A DNA stretch of 64,000 bases from Glycomyces lechevalierae (GTDB taxonomy: Bacteria; Actinomycetota; Actinomycetes; Mycobacteriales; Micromonosporaceae). Below, piece after piece: positions 25,720 to 35,078 of this stretch (position 1 is the first letter of the stretch; every line of letters begins with the position of its first letter). Below the pieces are notes generated by a model that was given only the letters and a program-made list of their open reading frames with translations, did not search any database and was not told the origin of the DNA. Made by a program: the position numbers and the translations under genes. Location of the stretch: positions 33,856-97,855 of the forward strand of contig NZ_JAPZVQ010000011.1 in NCBI RefSeq assembly GCF_027622945.1, written 5' to 3'.

Positions 25720-27080
25720 TCGGTCTCGCCCTCGGTCAGGGCGCGGGCGGCGGCGGCGAACGCGTCCCCGCGGTGCGCGTAGGAGGTGAACATGTCGTAC
25801 GAGGCGCCGGCCGGGGAGAGGAGCACGGTGTCCCCCGGTTCGGCCATGGCGGCGGCGTGCGCGGCGACTTCGGTCATCACCGCATCGTCGCGGCCGTCGA
25901 GCACGACCACGGGGAGGCCGGGGGCGTGTCGCGCCAGCGCGTCGGCCACGAGCGCCCGGTCCTGTCCGATGAGGACGGCGCCGCGCATCTTCGGGGCGTA
26001 CTCGGCGACGAGGCCGTCGACGTCGACGCCTTTGAGCTGGCCGCCGGCGACCCACACGATGGAGTCGTAGGAGGCGAGCGCGGCGGCGGCGGCGTGCGGG
26101 TTGGTGGCCTTGGAGTCGTCGACCCAGGTGACGCCGTGGTGCTCGACGAGGGTGACGTTGCGGTGCGGTTCGGGCACGTACTTGCGCAGGGCGTCGCCGA
26201 TGTCGGCGTGCGTGACGCCGACCTGGCGGGCGAGCGCGGCGGCCGCGAGGGCGTTGGCGACGTTGTGCCACCCGGCGGGGTGCACGTCGTCGACCGAGCA
26301 GATCTGCACCGGCTCGGGGCCGGTGTAGTCGACCAGGAAGCCCAGGGCCACGCCGAACTGGCCGGGCTCGGGGTGGTTGAGGGTGAACCCGGTGACCTCG
26401 GCCTCGGTGTGCTTGGCGAGGGCGACCACGGACGGGTCGTCGAGGTTGACGACGGCCTGCCCGCCGCGCCAGACAGCGGTCTTGGCCTCGGCGTAGGCGT
26501 CGAAGTTCCCGTGCCAGTCGAGGTGGTCGGGGGCGAGGTTGAGCACGGCCCCGGCGGTCGGCGCGAGCGCGGAGGACCAGTGGAGCTGGTAGCTGGAGAG
26601 TTCGACGGCGATGACGTCGAAGGGGCCGTTGGCGGCGTGCACGAGCGGGACGCCGATGTTGCCGAGCGCGGCGGTGCGCAGGCCGGCGGTCTCGAGCATG
26701 GCGGCGAGCATCGTCGTGGTGGTGGTCTTGCCGTTGGTGCCGGTGACGGCGAGCCAGCGGGCGGCGCCGGGTTCCCTGAGGCGCCAGGCGAGTTCGGGTT
26801 CGGAGAAGGTCTCGATCCCGGCGTCGTCCGCGGCGGTGGCGATCGGGTGGTGGGGCGGGAAGCCCGGGGAGAGGACCACCTGCTCGATCCCGTCGAGGAG
26901 CGCGGGGTCGAACGTGTCGGCGACGACGCAGCGGGCGCCGCGGGCGGCGAGCGCCTGCAGCCGTTCGGAGTCCTCGCGGTCGTAGACGGTGACGTTCGCG
27001 CCGCGGTCGAGGAGGATGTCGGCGCAGGCGGCTCCGGCGACTCGTGCTCCGGCGACGAGGACGTTGCTGGCGATCCTCAT
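25716..27080 (-). CDS. murD: UDP-N-acetylmuramoyl-L-alanine-D-glutamate ligase MurD
   Basis: This 454-residue Mur ligase adds D-Glu. It shows an N-terminal Rossmann part ('VLVAGARVAGAACADIL'), the ATP loop 'LAVTGTNGKTTTTTML', 'VIAVELSSYQL', 'LNLAPDHLDWHGNFDAY', 'HNVANALAAAALA' and the C-terminal 'TWVDDSKATNPHAA' with 'LLSPAGASYDMFTSYAHRGD'. The ATG lies 2 bases after the mraY stop with GGGG/GGG nearby. Confidence 0.95.
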   Translation of the reverse strand: MRIASNVLVAGARVAGAACADILLDRGANVTVYDREDSERLQALAARGARCVVADTFDPALLDGIEQVVLSPGFPPHHPIATAADDAGIETFSEPELAWRLREPGAARWLAVTGTNGKTTTTTMLAAMLETAGLRTAALGNIGVPLVHAANGPFDVIAVELSSYQLHWSSALAPTAGAVLNLAPDHLDWHGNFDAYAEAKTAVWRGGQAVVNLDDPSVVALAKHTEAEVTGFTLNHPEPGQFGVALGFLVDYTGPEPVQICSVDDVHPAGWHNVANALAAAALARQVGVTHADIGDALRKYVPEPHRNVTLVEHHGVTWVDDSKATNPHAAAAALASYDSIVWVAGGQLKGVDVDGLVAEYAPKMRGAVLIGQDRALVADALARHAPGLPVVVLDGRDDAVMTEVAAHAAAMAEPGDTVLLSPAGASYDMFTSYAHRGDAFAAAARALTEGETE

Positions 27081-27084
27081 CCCG

Positions 27085-28209
27085 TTACCCCGCGATCCGG
27101 AGGAAGTCGGCGAAGAAGAAGCCGAGGGCGATGGCGACGCCGATGCCGGCGATGATCCAGAATCGGACGACGATGGTCACCTCAGACCAGCCGGCGAGCT
27201 CGAAGTGGTGCTGGATCGGCGACATGCGGAAGACTCTTCGTCCGGTGAGTTTGAAGCTGGTCACCTGGATCATGACGCTGGCGGTGGTGATGACGAACAG
27301 GGCGCCGATGATCGGCAGGAGCAGGATCGTCTTGGAGGCGAAGGCGAGTCCGGCGATGAGCGCGCCGAGGCTGAGGGACCCGGAGTCGCCCATGAAGATC
27401 TGGGCCGGCGAGGTGTTCCACCACAGGAAGCCGAACATGGCGCCGGCGGCGGCCCCGGCGATGAGGGCGAGCTCCAGGGGGTCGCGCACGTTGTAGCAGA
27501 GGTTGTCGGCGGGCTGGGCGCCGCCGCACCAGTGGCGGTACTCCCAGAAGCCGATGATCATGAAGGCGAGGAAGGCCATCATGGAGGCGCCGGTGGCGAG
27601 GCCGTCGAGGCCGTCGGTGAGGTTGACGCCGTTGGCCGTGGCGTTGACGAGGAGGACGATCAGCAGGACCATGCCGATCTTGGTGATGTTCGGACCGATG
27701 TCGCTGGTGAAGGAGAGGTACGGGGTGGCGACGGTCTCGGAGATCTCCTTGGAGTCGATCGAGCCGGTGTAGTAGACGGCCAGGAAGCCGAAGGCGGTGG
27801 CGGCGATGGTGAGGCCGAGGACCTTCGCGCGGCCGGAGATGCCGCCGGAGTGCTTGCGGCGGATCTTGAGCCAGTCGTCGATGAAGCCGACGAAGCCGCA
27901 GGTGACGAAGAGTCCGATGAGGACGATGCCGGTGGCGGTGAAGCCGGTGGGGCGGTTGAAGGTGACGCCGTTGACCCGCTCGGGCAGGGCCATGAGGACC
28001 AGGTGGCCGCTGATGTAGGCGAGTACGGTGGTGAAGATGAAGACGACGCCGCCCATGGTGGGGGTGCCGGCCTTGGCGAGGTGGGTCTGGGGGCCGTCGG
28101 TGCGGATGGGCTGTCCGGCCTTCAGGCGGCGGAACAGCTTCGCCGCGAGGGGTGTCAGCGCCATGGTGAGCGCGAACGCCACGAACGCGGCGACGATTAC
28201 GGCTCTCAC
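27085..28209 (-). CDS. mraY: Phospho-N-acetylmuramoyl-pentapeptide transferase MraY
   Basis: The 374-residue membrane enzyme with about ten helices makes lipid I from UDP-MurNAc-pentapeptide and undecaprenyl phosphate. Active-site loops are present: '[13 protein letters not shown]', 'GFIDDWLKI' with the paired aspartates, '[19 protein letters not shown]', '[12 protein letters not shown]' and '[14 protein letters not shown]' with the His cluster. The GTG overlaps the murF stop (GTGA). The sequence between helices near residue 235 has an extra Cys-containing loop ('[13 protein letters not shown]'), common in actinobacteria. Confidence 0.95.
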   Translation of the reverse strand: MRAVIVAAFVAFALTMALTPLAAKLFRRLKAGQPIRTDGPQTHLAKAGTPTMGGVVFIFTTVLAYISGHLVLMALPERVNGVTFNRPTGFTATGIVLIGLFVTCGFVGFIDDWLKIRRKHSGGISGRAKVLGLTIAATAFGFLAVYYTGSIDSKEISETVATPYLSFTSDIGPNITKIGMVLLIVLLVNATANGVNLTDGLDGLATGASMMAFLAFMIIGFWEYRHWCGGAQPADNLCYNVRDPLELALIAGAAAGAMFGFLWWNTSPAQIFMGDSGSLSLGALIAGLAFASKTILLLPIIGALFVITTASVMIQVTSFKLTGRRVFRMSPIQHHFELAGWSEVTIVVRFWIIAGIGVAIALGFFFADFLRIAG

Positions 28210-29576
28210 TGGTCTTTGTCCTCCTTGGCGCGCAAGTGGTCGGCGACGTCCCAGGTCCGGTATCGGGAGCCTTTCACCAGGACGGCGTCGCCGGGGCGCA
28301 GCCGGCTGCGCAGCAGCGCGATGGCTGCGGCTTGATCGGGTACGTGGGTCGCGGTGACGCCGTCGGCACCGTCGACGATGGGTTCCGTGCCGTCTCCGAC
28401 GGCGATGATCTCGTCGATGCCGGCGTCGCGGGCCTGCTCGCCGAGGCGGCGGTGGCAGGTCTCGCTCTGCTCTTCGAGGTCGGCCATGAGTCCGAGGACC
28501 GCGATGCGGCGGCCCTCGGTGGGGAGCTGCCCGAGGGTGCGGACGGCCGCGCCCATCGAGGCGGGGTTGGCGTTGTAGGAGTCGTCGATGACAGTGGTGC
28601 CGTCGGGTCGGGTGAAGACGTCCATGCGGCGCTCGGAGAGGCGGCCGGACTCGGAGAGCCACTCGGCGAGCGCGTCGAGCGGCGCGTCGAGCCTCCAGAG
28701 GACGGCGGCCGCGGCGAGCGCGTTGTAGACGTGGTGGAGTCCGTAGAGCCGCAGGCGGACTCGGGCGGAGCCGCCGGGGGTCCGGAGAGTGAAGGCGTAG
28801 CGGCCGTCGCCGGGTTCGAGGTCGGCGGCGGTGACGTCGGCGGGCTGCTCGATGCCGAAGGTGGTGACGCCGGCCCGGGTGGCCTCGGCCATGCGGGCGA
28901 CGCGCGGGTCGTCGGCGTTGAGGACCGCGGTGCCCTCGGCGGCGAGGAAGCGCGGCAGCTCGGACTTGGCGCGGGCGGTGGTCTCGATGTCGCCGAAGCC
29001 GTCGAGGTGGGAGATGCCGACGTTGAGGACGGCGCCGATCTCGGGCGGGGCGATCTCGCAGAGCTGCGTGATGTGCCCGATGCCGCGGGCGGCGAGTTCG
29101 AGCACGAGGTATTCGGTGTCGGGCTCGACGCGGCAGACCGTGTACGGGTGGCCGAGTTCGTTGTTGAAGTTGCCTTCGGTGGCGACGGTGGGGCCGAGGC
29201 GGGCGCAGAGCTGCCCGATGAGGTCCTTGGTCGAGGTCTTGCCGTTGGAGCCGGTGACGCCGATGATCCGGGCCCTGGACGCCGCGGCGACGTGCTTCGC
29301 GAGCCTGGTGAGCGCGTCGATGCCGTTGTCCACGTAGATCGCCGGGCCGTCGATCGGGCGGGTCGCGACGGTGGCGACCGCGCCCTGGGCGGCGGCTTTC
29401 TCGGCGAAGTCGTGGCCGTCGACCTTGTCGCCGGGGATCGCCAGGAACAGTCCGCCGGGCCCGGCCTTGCGGGAGTCGTACTCGACGCCGCCGGTGACGA
29501 CCGCGTCAGGGTCGGCCGACTCGCTGAGCTTGCCGTCCATGACGGCGGCGACCTGGGCAAGGCTCATGGGGATCAC
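28206..29576 (-). CDS. murF: UDP-MurNAc-tripeptide-D-Ala-D-Ala ligase MurF
   Basis: This 456-residue Mur ligase adds the D-Ala-D-Ala dipeptide. It shows '[21 protein letters not shown]', '[12 protein letters not shown]', '[12 protein letters not shown]', '[13 protein letters not shown]', '[12 protein letters not shown]' and '[13 protein letters not shown]'. The GTG at 29576 has GGAGGAG eight bases upstream; an ATG three codons later is less well placed. Only 45 bases separate it from murE. Confidence 0.95.
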   Translation of the reverse strand: MIPMSLAQVAAVMDGKLSESADPDAVVTGGVEYDSRKAGPGGLFLAIPGDKVDGHDFAEKAAAQGAVATVATRPIDGPAIYVDNGIDALTRLAKHVAAASRARIIGVTGSNGKTSTKDLIGQLCARLGPTVATEGNFNNELGHPYTVCRVEPDTEYLVLELAARGIGHITQLCEIAPPEIGAVLNVGISHLDGFGDIETTARAKSELPRFLAAEGTAVLNADDPRVARMAEATRAGVTTFGIEQPADVTAADLEPGDGRYAFTLRTPGGSARVRLRLYGLHHVYNALAAAAVLWRLDAPLDALAEWLSESGRLSERRMDVFTRPDGTTVIDDSYNANPASMGAAVRTLGQLPTEGRRIAVLGLMADLEEQSETCHRRLGEQARDAGIDEIIAVGDGTEPIVDGADGVTATHVPDQAAAIALLRSRLRPGDAVLVKGSRYRTWDVADHLRAKEDKDQ

Positions 29577-29621
29577 GCGGCGGTCTCCTCCTGTTGTGGG
29601 TACGAGCGGTGTACGGGACTA

Positions 29622-31124
29622 TCACGCTTCAACGTCGTGCGCCGGTTTCACCCTCGCGGCATCGCGTAGCGCACGCGCGAGGAGTTCCCGGTCGTCGCTG
29701 GCCACCGGGCCCGCGGCGGTCTCGGTGACGGTCTCGTGGCCCTTGCCGAGGAGGGCGATGGTGTCGCCGGGGACGGCCAGTGCGGCGGCCTCCATGACGG
29801 CGGTTTCCCGTCCCGGAATATTACGGCAGGGCACGCCTTGGACGGCGGCCGCCACCTCGTCGCGGATGCGCGCCGGGTCCTCAGTGCGGGGGTTGTCGTC
29901 GGTGACGATGACCAGGTCGGCGGCGTGCGCGGCGGCGGCGCCCATGAGGGGGCGCTTGGAGCGGTCGCGGTCGCCGCCGGCGCCGAGGATCGCGATGACG
30001 TTGCCGGGGGTGGAGTCGCGGAGGGCTTCGAGGACGGCGGTGATCGCCTCGGGCTTGTGGGCGTAGTCGACGACCCCGCGCACGGGGTTGTCGCCGGAGA
30101 CGAGTTCCATGCGGCCGGGCACGCCGGTGCAGGAGGCGACGCCGGCGAGGGCGGTCGCGGTGTCGACGTCGGCGGCTTCGAGGAGGGCGACGGCGAGGGC
30201 GGCGTTGGCGACGTTGTGTCGGCCGGGCATGTTGACCAGGCCCTCGCCCTGCCCGCTGGGGGTCTTGAGGTGGAATCGCTGCGTGAAGCCGTCGGAGGCG
30301 ATGTCCGAGGCGTAGTAGTCGGCACCCGAGTCGGTGAGGGAGAACTCCAGGTTGTCGCGGTCGGCGAGTTGGGCGACGCGCTTGTCGTCGGCGTTGAGGA
30401 CCTCGATCTCGGCTCGGCCGTCGAAGAGGCGGGCCTTGGCGTCGAAGTAGTCGTCGAGGTCCTTGTGGAAGTCGAGGTGGTCGGTGCCGAACATGGTGAA
30501 CCCGGCGGCGCGGAAGCGGCAGCCCGCGACGCGGCCGAGGACGAGGGCGTGGCTGGAGACCTCCATGACCACGTCGGTGACGCCCTTCTCGAGGGCGACG
30601 GCGAGGAGCGCCTGGAGCTCGGGTGCCTCGGGGGTGGTGCGCGCGGACTCGATGCGCTCGCCGGCGATGCGGGTCTCGACCGTGCCGATGATCCCGGTGG
30701 TGCGCCCGGCGTGGGCGAGGCCGGCCTCCACCAGGTAGGCGGTGGAGGTCTTGCCGTTGGTGCCGGTGATGCCGAGGAGGTTCAGGTGCTCGGAGGGGCG
30801 GCCCCAGACGCGGGCGGCGACCTCGCCGGTCAGTTCGCGGGGGTCGGCGGCGACGAGGACCGGGAGGCGGCCCTCGACCAGTGCCGCGCCGCGCTCGTCG
30901 GTGAGGACGGCGACCGCGCCGCGCTCGGCGGCCTGCGCGGTGAACTCCGCGCCGTGCCGGTTGGCGCCGGGGAGGGCCGCGAAGAGGTCGCCCGGCTCCA
31001 CGGCGTCGGCGGCGAGACTCACCCCGGTGACGTCGAGGCGCAGGTCGGCGGCCTCGGGGAGGAGGTCGGCCAGGCCGTCGAGGCGGTAGGGAACAGTCGT
31101 CTCAGGACGCGGAAAGCTCGGCAC
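29622..31124 (-). CDS. murE: UDP-MurNAc-L-Ala-D-Glu-meso-diaminopimelate ligase MurE
   Basis: This 500-residue ligase adds the third stem residue. The ATP loop is 'LLGITGTNGKTSTAYLVEAG', followed by 'DVVMEVSSHALVLGRV', 'FGTDHLDFHKDL' and 'MPGRHNVANA'. The substrate motif is DNPR in 'VTDDNPRTED', which marks meso-diaminopimelate rather than lysine, so the wall is DAP-type. It is the first gene of the string in this window. TAGGGT lies six bases before the GTG, so a leaderless promoter likely drives the operon from here. Confidence 0.95.
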   Translation of the reverse strand: MPSFPRPETTVPYRLDGLADLLPEAADLRLDVTGVSLAADAVEPGDLFAALPGANRHGAEFTAQAAERGAVAVLTDERGAALVEGRLPVLVAADPRELTGEVAARVWGRPSEHLNLLGITGTNGKTSTAYLVEAGLAHAGRTTGIIGTVETRIAGERIESARTTPEAPELQALLAVALEKGVTDVVMEVSSHALVLGRVAGCRFRAAGFTMFGTDHLDFHKDLDDYFDAKARLFDGRAEIEVLNADDKRVAQLADRDNLEFSLTDSGADYYASDIASDGFTQRFHLKTPSGQGEGLVNMPGRHNVANAALAVALLEAADVDTATALAGVASCTGVPGRMELVSGDNPVRGVVDYAHKPEAITAVLEALRDSTPGNVIAILGAGGDRDRSKRPLMGAAAAHAADLVIVTDDNPRTEDPARIRDEVAAAVQGVPCRNIPGRETAVMEAAALAVPGDTIALLGKGHETVTETAAGPVASDDRELLARALRDAARVKPAHDVEA

Positions 31125-31130
31125 GGCCTG

Positions 31131-31136
31131 ACCCTA
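31131..31136 (-). promoter_or_regulatory. Leaderless -10 element of the murE operon
   Basis: TAGGGT on the minus strand, then CAGGCC, then the murE GTG. No ftsI gene precedes murE, so this element is the likely start of the mur operon. Confidence 0.5.
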
Positions 31137-31189
31137 CACCGGTACGCACCGTCTGCGAGCCTTACACCGGCGGGGCGCACCGAAAGCGT

Positions 31190-31708
31190 TTACGCGCCTG
31201 CGGGGTCCTTGTCGCCGGGGTACCCGATCGGGTTGCGGTCGTGCTCGTCGAGGTTGTCCGACCAGGTGCCGAGGAGCTTGTCGAGCTCGGCGGCCTGGTC
31301 GCAGTTGATCGCGTCGAGGAACAGCTCGCGCACCAGCGAGAGGATGCAGGGCGCGGCCCGCTCGAGGCGCTCGGCGCCCGCGTCCGTGAGGTGCACCCAG
31401 ATGCCCCGGTTGTCGCGGCCGCACTTGCGGCGCTCGACCAGGCCCATCTCGGAGAGCTTGTTGATCTGGTAGGTGACGGCGCTCTTGGCGGTCACGATGC
31501 TGTCGGCGAGGTCGCTCATCCGCATCGCGCGCTCGTCGCTGTCGACCAGGCGCACCAGGATCTCGTACTGGGTGTGCGTGATGCCGTGCTGCTCCTGGAG
31601 CCGCCGGTCGATGTGGTGCTCGAGGCGGTGGGTGACCTGGAGGAAACGGGTCCAGACGCTGTTCACGTCGGGTGCGAGCCAGCGGCTCTCGAAGTCTCCC
31701 GCGCTCAT
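31190..31708 (-). CDS. MarR family transcriptional regulator
   Basis: The 172-residue winged-helix protein has 'WTRFLQVTHRLEHHIDRRL', then 'ITHTQYEILVRLVDSDERAMRMSDLADSI' and the recognition/wing part 'TAKSAVTYQINKLSEMGLVERRKCGRDNRGIWVHLTDAG'. That fits MarR repressors, including the common wing Asp-Arg. The ATG at 31708 has GGAGGGAGGG upstream; an ATG ten codons earlier lacks one. A perfect 14-bp palindrome lies just upstream of its promoter region, so it probably represses itself. It sits 65 bases from murE on the same strand; no ligand can be named. Confidence 0.88.
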   Translation of the reverse strand: MSAGDFESRWLAPDVNSVWTRFLQVTHRLEHHIDRRLQEQHGITHTQYEILVRLVDSDERAMRMSDLADSIVTAKSAVTYQINKLSEMGLVERRKCGRDNRGIWVHLTDAGAERLERAAPCILSLVRELFLDAINCDQAAELDKLLGTWSDNLDEHDRNPIGYPGDKDPAGA

Positions 31709-31753
31709 TCGGCGGCCCTCCCTCCTCGGTTTCGGCACCCGCCCGGCCGGCTG

Positions 31754-31774
31754 GTTCGAATTCGAACAATCCTA
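31754..31774 (-). promoter_or_regulatory. marR promoter with palindromic operator
   Basis: GTTCGAATTCGAAC (31754-31767) is a perfect 14-bp palindrome. On the minus strand it follows the -10-like TAGGAT (31774-31769) and would cover the transcription start of the MarR gene, the classic layout for autorepression. Confidence 0.65.
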
Positions 31775-31902
31775 TCAGGCGGAACCTGTATGAACGGCCC
31801 GCGAGTAAGCCACGCCATACCGGCGAACAAGTACGGGGGTAGTCCCGTGACTACCAGCGGTTACGCGGATTGACCCGTTGCATTCGAGGAATCTTCCCGT
31901 TC

Positions 31903-31908
31903 TACGCT
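31903..31908 (+). promoter_or_regulatory. Candidate -10 element for the coiled-coil protein gene
   Basis: TACGCT, with TTGCAT 19 bases upstream (31878-31883), would give a leader of about 45 bases before the TTG at 31961. The spacing is long, so confidence is low. Confidence 0.3.
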
Positions 31909-31960
31909 GTACGCCGACCTCCCGTCCAATCGGCTCCGAGCAACCGAAGGACCCCAAGCC

Positions 31961-32989
31961 TTGAACGCCGGTACTTCCTCCCCCGCGCGCACCCGCGCCC
32001 CGCGATCCTTCTTCAGCGGCGCCAAGCGGGTGCTCTCGCTCCCCATCGTGGCGCTCGCGGGAGTGGTGTTCCTGGTCGCGCCCGCCTCGCAGTCCTCCGC
32101 GCAGGAAGAGGAGGGGAACGTCTCGGACTCGCTGAGCGAGGCCGTCACCGCCTACCTCGACGCGCAGGACGAGCTCGCCTCGCTCAAGCAGCAGCAGGAG
32201 GACCTCGAGCAGGAGCTCGACGACTCCGAGGCGGAGTCGGCCGCGCTGCGGACCGAGCTCGAGGAGTACGTGTACATCGCGTCCACCACCTCCGACCTGC
32301 AGTCCACGGCCGCGCTCATGGCCTCGGGCGACCCGCAGGACGCCATCGCCGCCATGGAGCTCATGCAGTTCCTAGGCGAGTCCCGCGCGGACCGGCTCAA
32401 CGAGCTCATCACCCGGCTGCAGGAGATCGAGGCGACCCGCCAGACCCTCGCCGACAACATCGAGGAGCAGGAGGACGTCACCCGGGACATGGAGGCCGCC
32501 CGCGACGAGGCCGCCCGCGAGCTCGCGGCCTCCGGCGGCGACGACGCCGTCGGCCCCTCCGCCTCCGACGCTCCCCCGGCCGAGCCCTTCGAAGGCGAGA
32601 GCAACGGCTGCACCGAGGACGACCCGACCACCGAGGGCTGTCTCACCCCGCGCACCCTCCACGCCCTCGAGCAGGCCCAGATCGTCGGGTTCACCCGCTA
32701 CGTCAAGTGCTACCGGGTGTCCTCGTTCGGCGAGCACGGCAAGGGCCGCGCCTGCGACTTCGCCGCCCAGCCGGACGGCTTCGGCGGCAACGCAGGCGGG
32801 GACGACTACGACTACGGCCAGAACCTCGCGGCCTGGTTCGTCGAGAACGCCGACGAACTCGGCGTGCAGTACGTCATCTGGTACCGCCAGATCTGGCTGC
32901 CGTCCTCCGGCTGGAAGTCGTATTCCGGCGCCGGCGGCGAGCCGAACTCCGACCACACGAACCACGTGCACCTGAGCATCCGCTCCTGA
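31961..32989 (+). CDS. Secreted coiled-coil protein with ARB_07466-like C-terminal domain
   Basis: The 342-residue protein has a signal peptide (basic residues 10-23, hydrophobic 'LPIVALAGVVFLVAPASQ', cleavage near 'SSAQEEE'). A long coiled coil follows (residues 55-190), like the N-terminal part of NlpC/P60 or M23 wall hydrolases. The C-terminal ~120-residue domain includes 'CLTPRTLHALEQAQIVGF', 'HGKGRACDFAAQ', 'VIWYRQIWLPSSGWK' and 'SDHTNHVHLSI'. The last domain occurs in extracellular actinobacterial proteins and has two Cys and His/Asp residues placed like M15-type peptidases. A cell-wall role is likely; activity is not established. TTG is the start, with AAGGA eleven bases upstream. Confidence 0.82.
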   Translation: MNAGTSSPARTRAPRSFFSGAKRVLSLPIVALAGVVFLVAPASQSSAQEEEGNVSDSLSEAVTAYLDAQDELASLKQQQEDLEQELDDSEAESAALRTELEEYVYIASTTSDLQSTAALMASGDPQDAIAAMELMQFLGESRADRLNELITRLQEIEATRQTLADNIEEQEDVTRDMEAARDEAARELAASGGDDAVGPSASDAPPAEPFEGESNGCTEDDPTTEGCLTPRTLHALEQAQIVGFTRYVKCYRVSSFGEHGKGRACDFAAQPDGFGGNAGGDDYDYGQNLAAWFVENADELGVQYVIWYRQIWLPSSGWKSYSGAGGEPNSDHTNHVHLSIRS

Positions 32990-33077
32990 GGATCGCCCCG
33001 GTTGCCTTGAGCTGGGGCCGAATAGGTCACAGGTGCGAAGTAGACGACGTGTCGCCGCCCCTGTGTACCGTGGTTCC

Positions 33078-34292
33078 ATGAGCTTCGGACCGTCCTCCAT
33101 CTCCCGCCGCGGCGCGCTGACCGCCGGCGGCCTCGCCGTCGTGGGCCTCGCGGCGGCCTGCACGAAGGAATCGGGCACCCTCGGCGAAGGGGAGGGCGAC
33201 GCGTCCTCCGAAGCGCCGCAGAGCGCCGCGAAGGTGCAGATCACCCCCGCCGACGGCGCCGCGGACGCGACCGCCGCGACCGAGATCTCCTGGACCGTCG
33301 AATCCGGCGAGTTCAAGGAGTTCAAGCTCACCGACGCCTCCGGCGCCGAGGTCGAGGGGGCCATGCACCCTGACGGGACCACCTGGGTCCCCGCGAGCCC
33401 CCTCGAATGGGAGACCGCCTACACGGCAACGGTCACCGCCGACGACGCGAACGGCATCACCGCCACCGCCACGTCGACGTTCACCACGATCGCCTCCCCG
33501 GGCAACCGGGTCTCGATCGAGAACTACCTGCCCGGCCAGGACTCCACGGTCGGCGTGGGCGCGATCCTCGCGTTCCGCTTCTCCGACTACGAGGTCCCCG
33601 AGGAGCAGCGCGCCTCCGTCGAACGCCGCCTCTTCGTCACTTCCGAACCGGCGCAAGAAGGCTCGTGGCACTGGATCACCGGGCGGGCCCTGGAGTACCG
33701 GCCGAAGGAGTACTGGCAGCCGAACACCTCGATCTCGGTGCGGCTCGGGCTCGGCGGCCTCCCCCTCGGCGAGGACCGCTACGGCGAGTTCGACCAGGAG
33801 ACCGCGTTCGTGATCGACTCCGAGTCGCGGTACCTGGAGGCGGACAACGACACCAAGCAGATGCGGGCCTTCCGCGACGGCTCGATCGTGCAGACCATCC
33901 CGATCTCGCTGGGCTCGGACACGCCCATCGACGGGAACGACGCGCGGTCCTTCTCCGGCACCATGACGATCATGAGCCGCGAGAAGGAGTCGACCTTCGT
34001 CTCCCAGGTCTACGACTACGAGACCCCCGTCAAATGGGCGATGCGCCTGACCTTCTCGGGCCAGTTCATCCACGGGGCACCCTGGGCGGCCGACCGGCTC
34101 GGCAAGAGCAACGGCTCCCACGGCTGCCTCAACGTCTCGGACGAGATGGGCGAGTGGGTCTACAACTTCGTGCGCTGGGGCGACCCGGTGATCGTGAAGA
34201 ACACCGGCATCGACGTGCCGCAGGGCGACGGCTTCACCGGCTGGTCCCTCGACTGGGACACGTTCAAGTCCGGCTCGGCCCTCCAGTCCTGA
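33078..34292 (+). CDS. L,D-transpeptidase lipoprotein with Ig-like domains
   Basis: This 404-residue protein has a twin-arginine type N-terminus ('SRRGALTAGG'), a hydrophobic stretch and a lipobox ending at Cys27 ('LAAACTKE'). It is probably a Tat-exported lipoprotein. Two immunoglobulin-like domains follow. The YkuD catalytic domain has 'FIHGAPWAADRLGKSNGSHG' with Cys350 in SHGCLN. It would form 3-3 cross-links in peptidoglycan outside the membrane. The ATG at 33078 has no ribosome site; TACCGT lies six bases before it (33066-33071), a leaderless start. An upstream in-frame ATG would overlap that element. Confidence 0.92.
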   Translation: MSFGPSSISRRGALTAGGLAVVGLAAACTKESGTLGEGEGDASSEAPQSAAKVQITPADGAADATAATEISWTVESGEFKEFKLTDASGAEVEGAMHPDGTTWVPASPLEWETAYTATVTADDANGITATATSTFTTIASPGNRVSIENYLPGQDSTVGVGAILAFRFSDYEVPEEQRASVERRLFVTSEPAQEGSWHWITGRALEYRPKEYWQPNTSISVRLGLGGLPLGEDRYGEFDQETAFVIDSESRYLEADNDTKQMRAFRDGSIVQTIPISLGSDTPIDGNDARSFSGTMTIMSREKESTFVSQVYDYETPVKWAMRLTFSGQFIHGAPWAADRLGKSNGSHGCLNVSDEMGEWVYNFVRWGDPVIVKNTGIDVPQGDGFTGWSLDWDTFKSGSALQS

Positions 34293-34300
34293 GCAAGAGG

Positions 34301-34331
34301 AAAGCCCGGCGAACCGAGTTCGCCGGGCTTT
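34301..34331. terminator. Rho-independent terminator, 13-bp stem
   Basis: Perfect stem 34301-34313/34319-34331, loop CCGAG, flanked by A and T runs on both sides (AAAGCCC...GGGCTTTT). It lies between convergent genes and should work both ways. Confidence 0.9.
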
Positions 34332-34341
34332 TCCGCTGCGT

Positions 34342-34686
34342 TCAGACGGCCTCTTCGGTGCGCACCTTCGGGTCGGCCGCCTGCGGGTGCTCCTCGAGGA
34401 TGCGGCGGTGCGCCCAGCGCTCCACGAAGAACGAGGCGATCGGGACGGTGCCGCCGAGCATGAGGCCCACGGTCTGCGGCCAGAACTTCCAGCCCGCCTG
34501 CTGGGCGAGGTGGAAGGCCAGCACCAGGTAGACCATGTAGCACAGGCCGTGGATCGGGCTGATGACCGAGACCAGGGTGTCGTCCTTCGCGATGTACTTC
34601 AGCGGCATCGCCACGAACATGAGCAGGATCAGGAACGTGCCGACGATGTAGGCGACGATCCGGAAGCGTTTCAGAGCGGCGTTCAT
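34342..34686 (-). CDS. DUF3817 membrane protein
   Basis: The 114-residue protein has three hydrophobic helices. It carries the family pattern 'RFRIVAYIVGTFLILLMF', 'KYIAKDD...VSVISPIHGLCYMVYLV' and 'PQTVGLMLGGTVPIASFFVERW', typical of the actinobacterial DUF3817 family. No function is established. The ATG overlaps the stop of the upstream gene (ATGA), so the two are translated together. Confidence 0.88.
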   Translation of the reverse strand: MNAALKRFRIVAYIVGTFLILLMFVAMPLKYIAKDDTLVSVISPIHGLCYMVYLVLAFHLAQQAGWKFWPQTVGLMLGGTVPIASFFVERWAHRRILEEHPQAADPKVRTEEAV

Positions 34687-35012
34687 GCATGGCCCCCATG
34701 GGACGGTTCGATTTCGGTCTGCCGGGCCCGCAAGATGTCGGACTCGAAGGGAGAAGTCATCGGCGGCGGCTCGGGTTTCCCGCGGCGCGCCTCCTCGGGG
34801 AGGTCCTTGCGCAGTTCGAGGCGCATCTGCCGAATCCACAGCGCGAGCGTGAAGAGCGCGAACAGGGGCCATTCGAAGGCGTATCCCCAGCTGATGGCGT
34901 TGCCGCCCTGCGCGCGGGAGAGCTGCCACCAGCCGAGCAGCCCGAAGGCGACCGTCAACACCACCGCGAAGCAGTGGAGGACGATCCAGGGAGGCGTCAG
35001 CAACCGTCGCAC
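34683..35012 (-). CDS. Small membrane protein coupled to DUF3817
   Basis: The 109-residue protein has two transmembrane helices (residues 6-26 and 43-58), a short loop 'QLSRAQGGNAISWGYAFEWP' and a charged cytosolic tail. This layout pairs with DUF3817 proteins in several actinobacteria (my recollection). The GTG at 35012 has TAGTCT seven bases upstream, compatible with leaderless transcription. Function unknown. Confidence 0.75.
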   Translation of the reverse strand: MRRLLTPPWIVLHCFAVVLTVAFGLLGWWQLSRAQGGNAISWGYAFEWPLFALFTLALWIRQMRLELRKDLPEEARRGKPEPPPMTSPFESDILRARQTEIEPSHGGHA

Positions 35013-35078
35013 AAGGCCCAGACTAAGGTGACCGACCCGATGTTGCCGCCGGGGGGCCGGGCGTGGTGACATAGGCCG

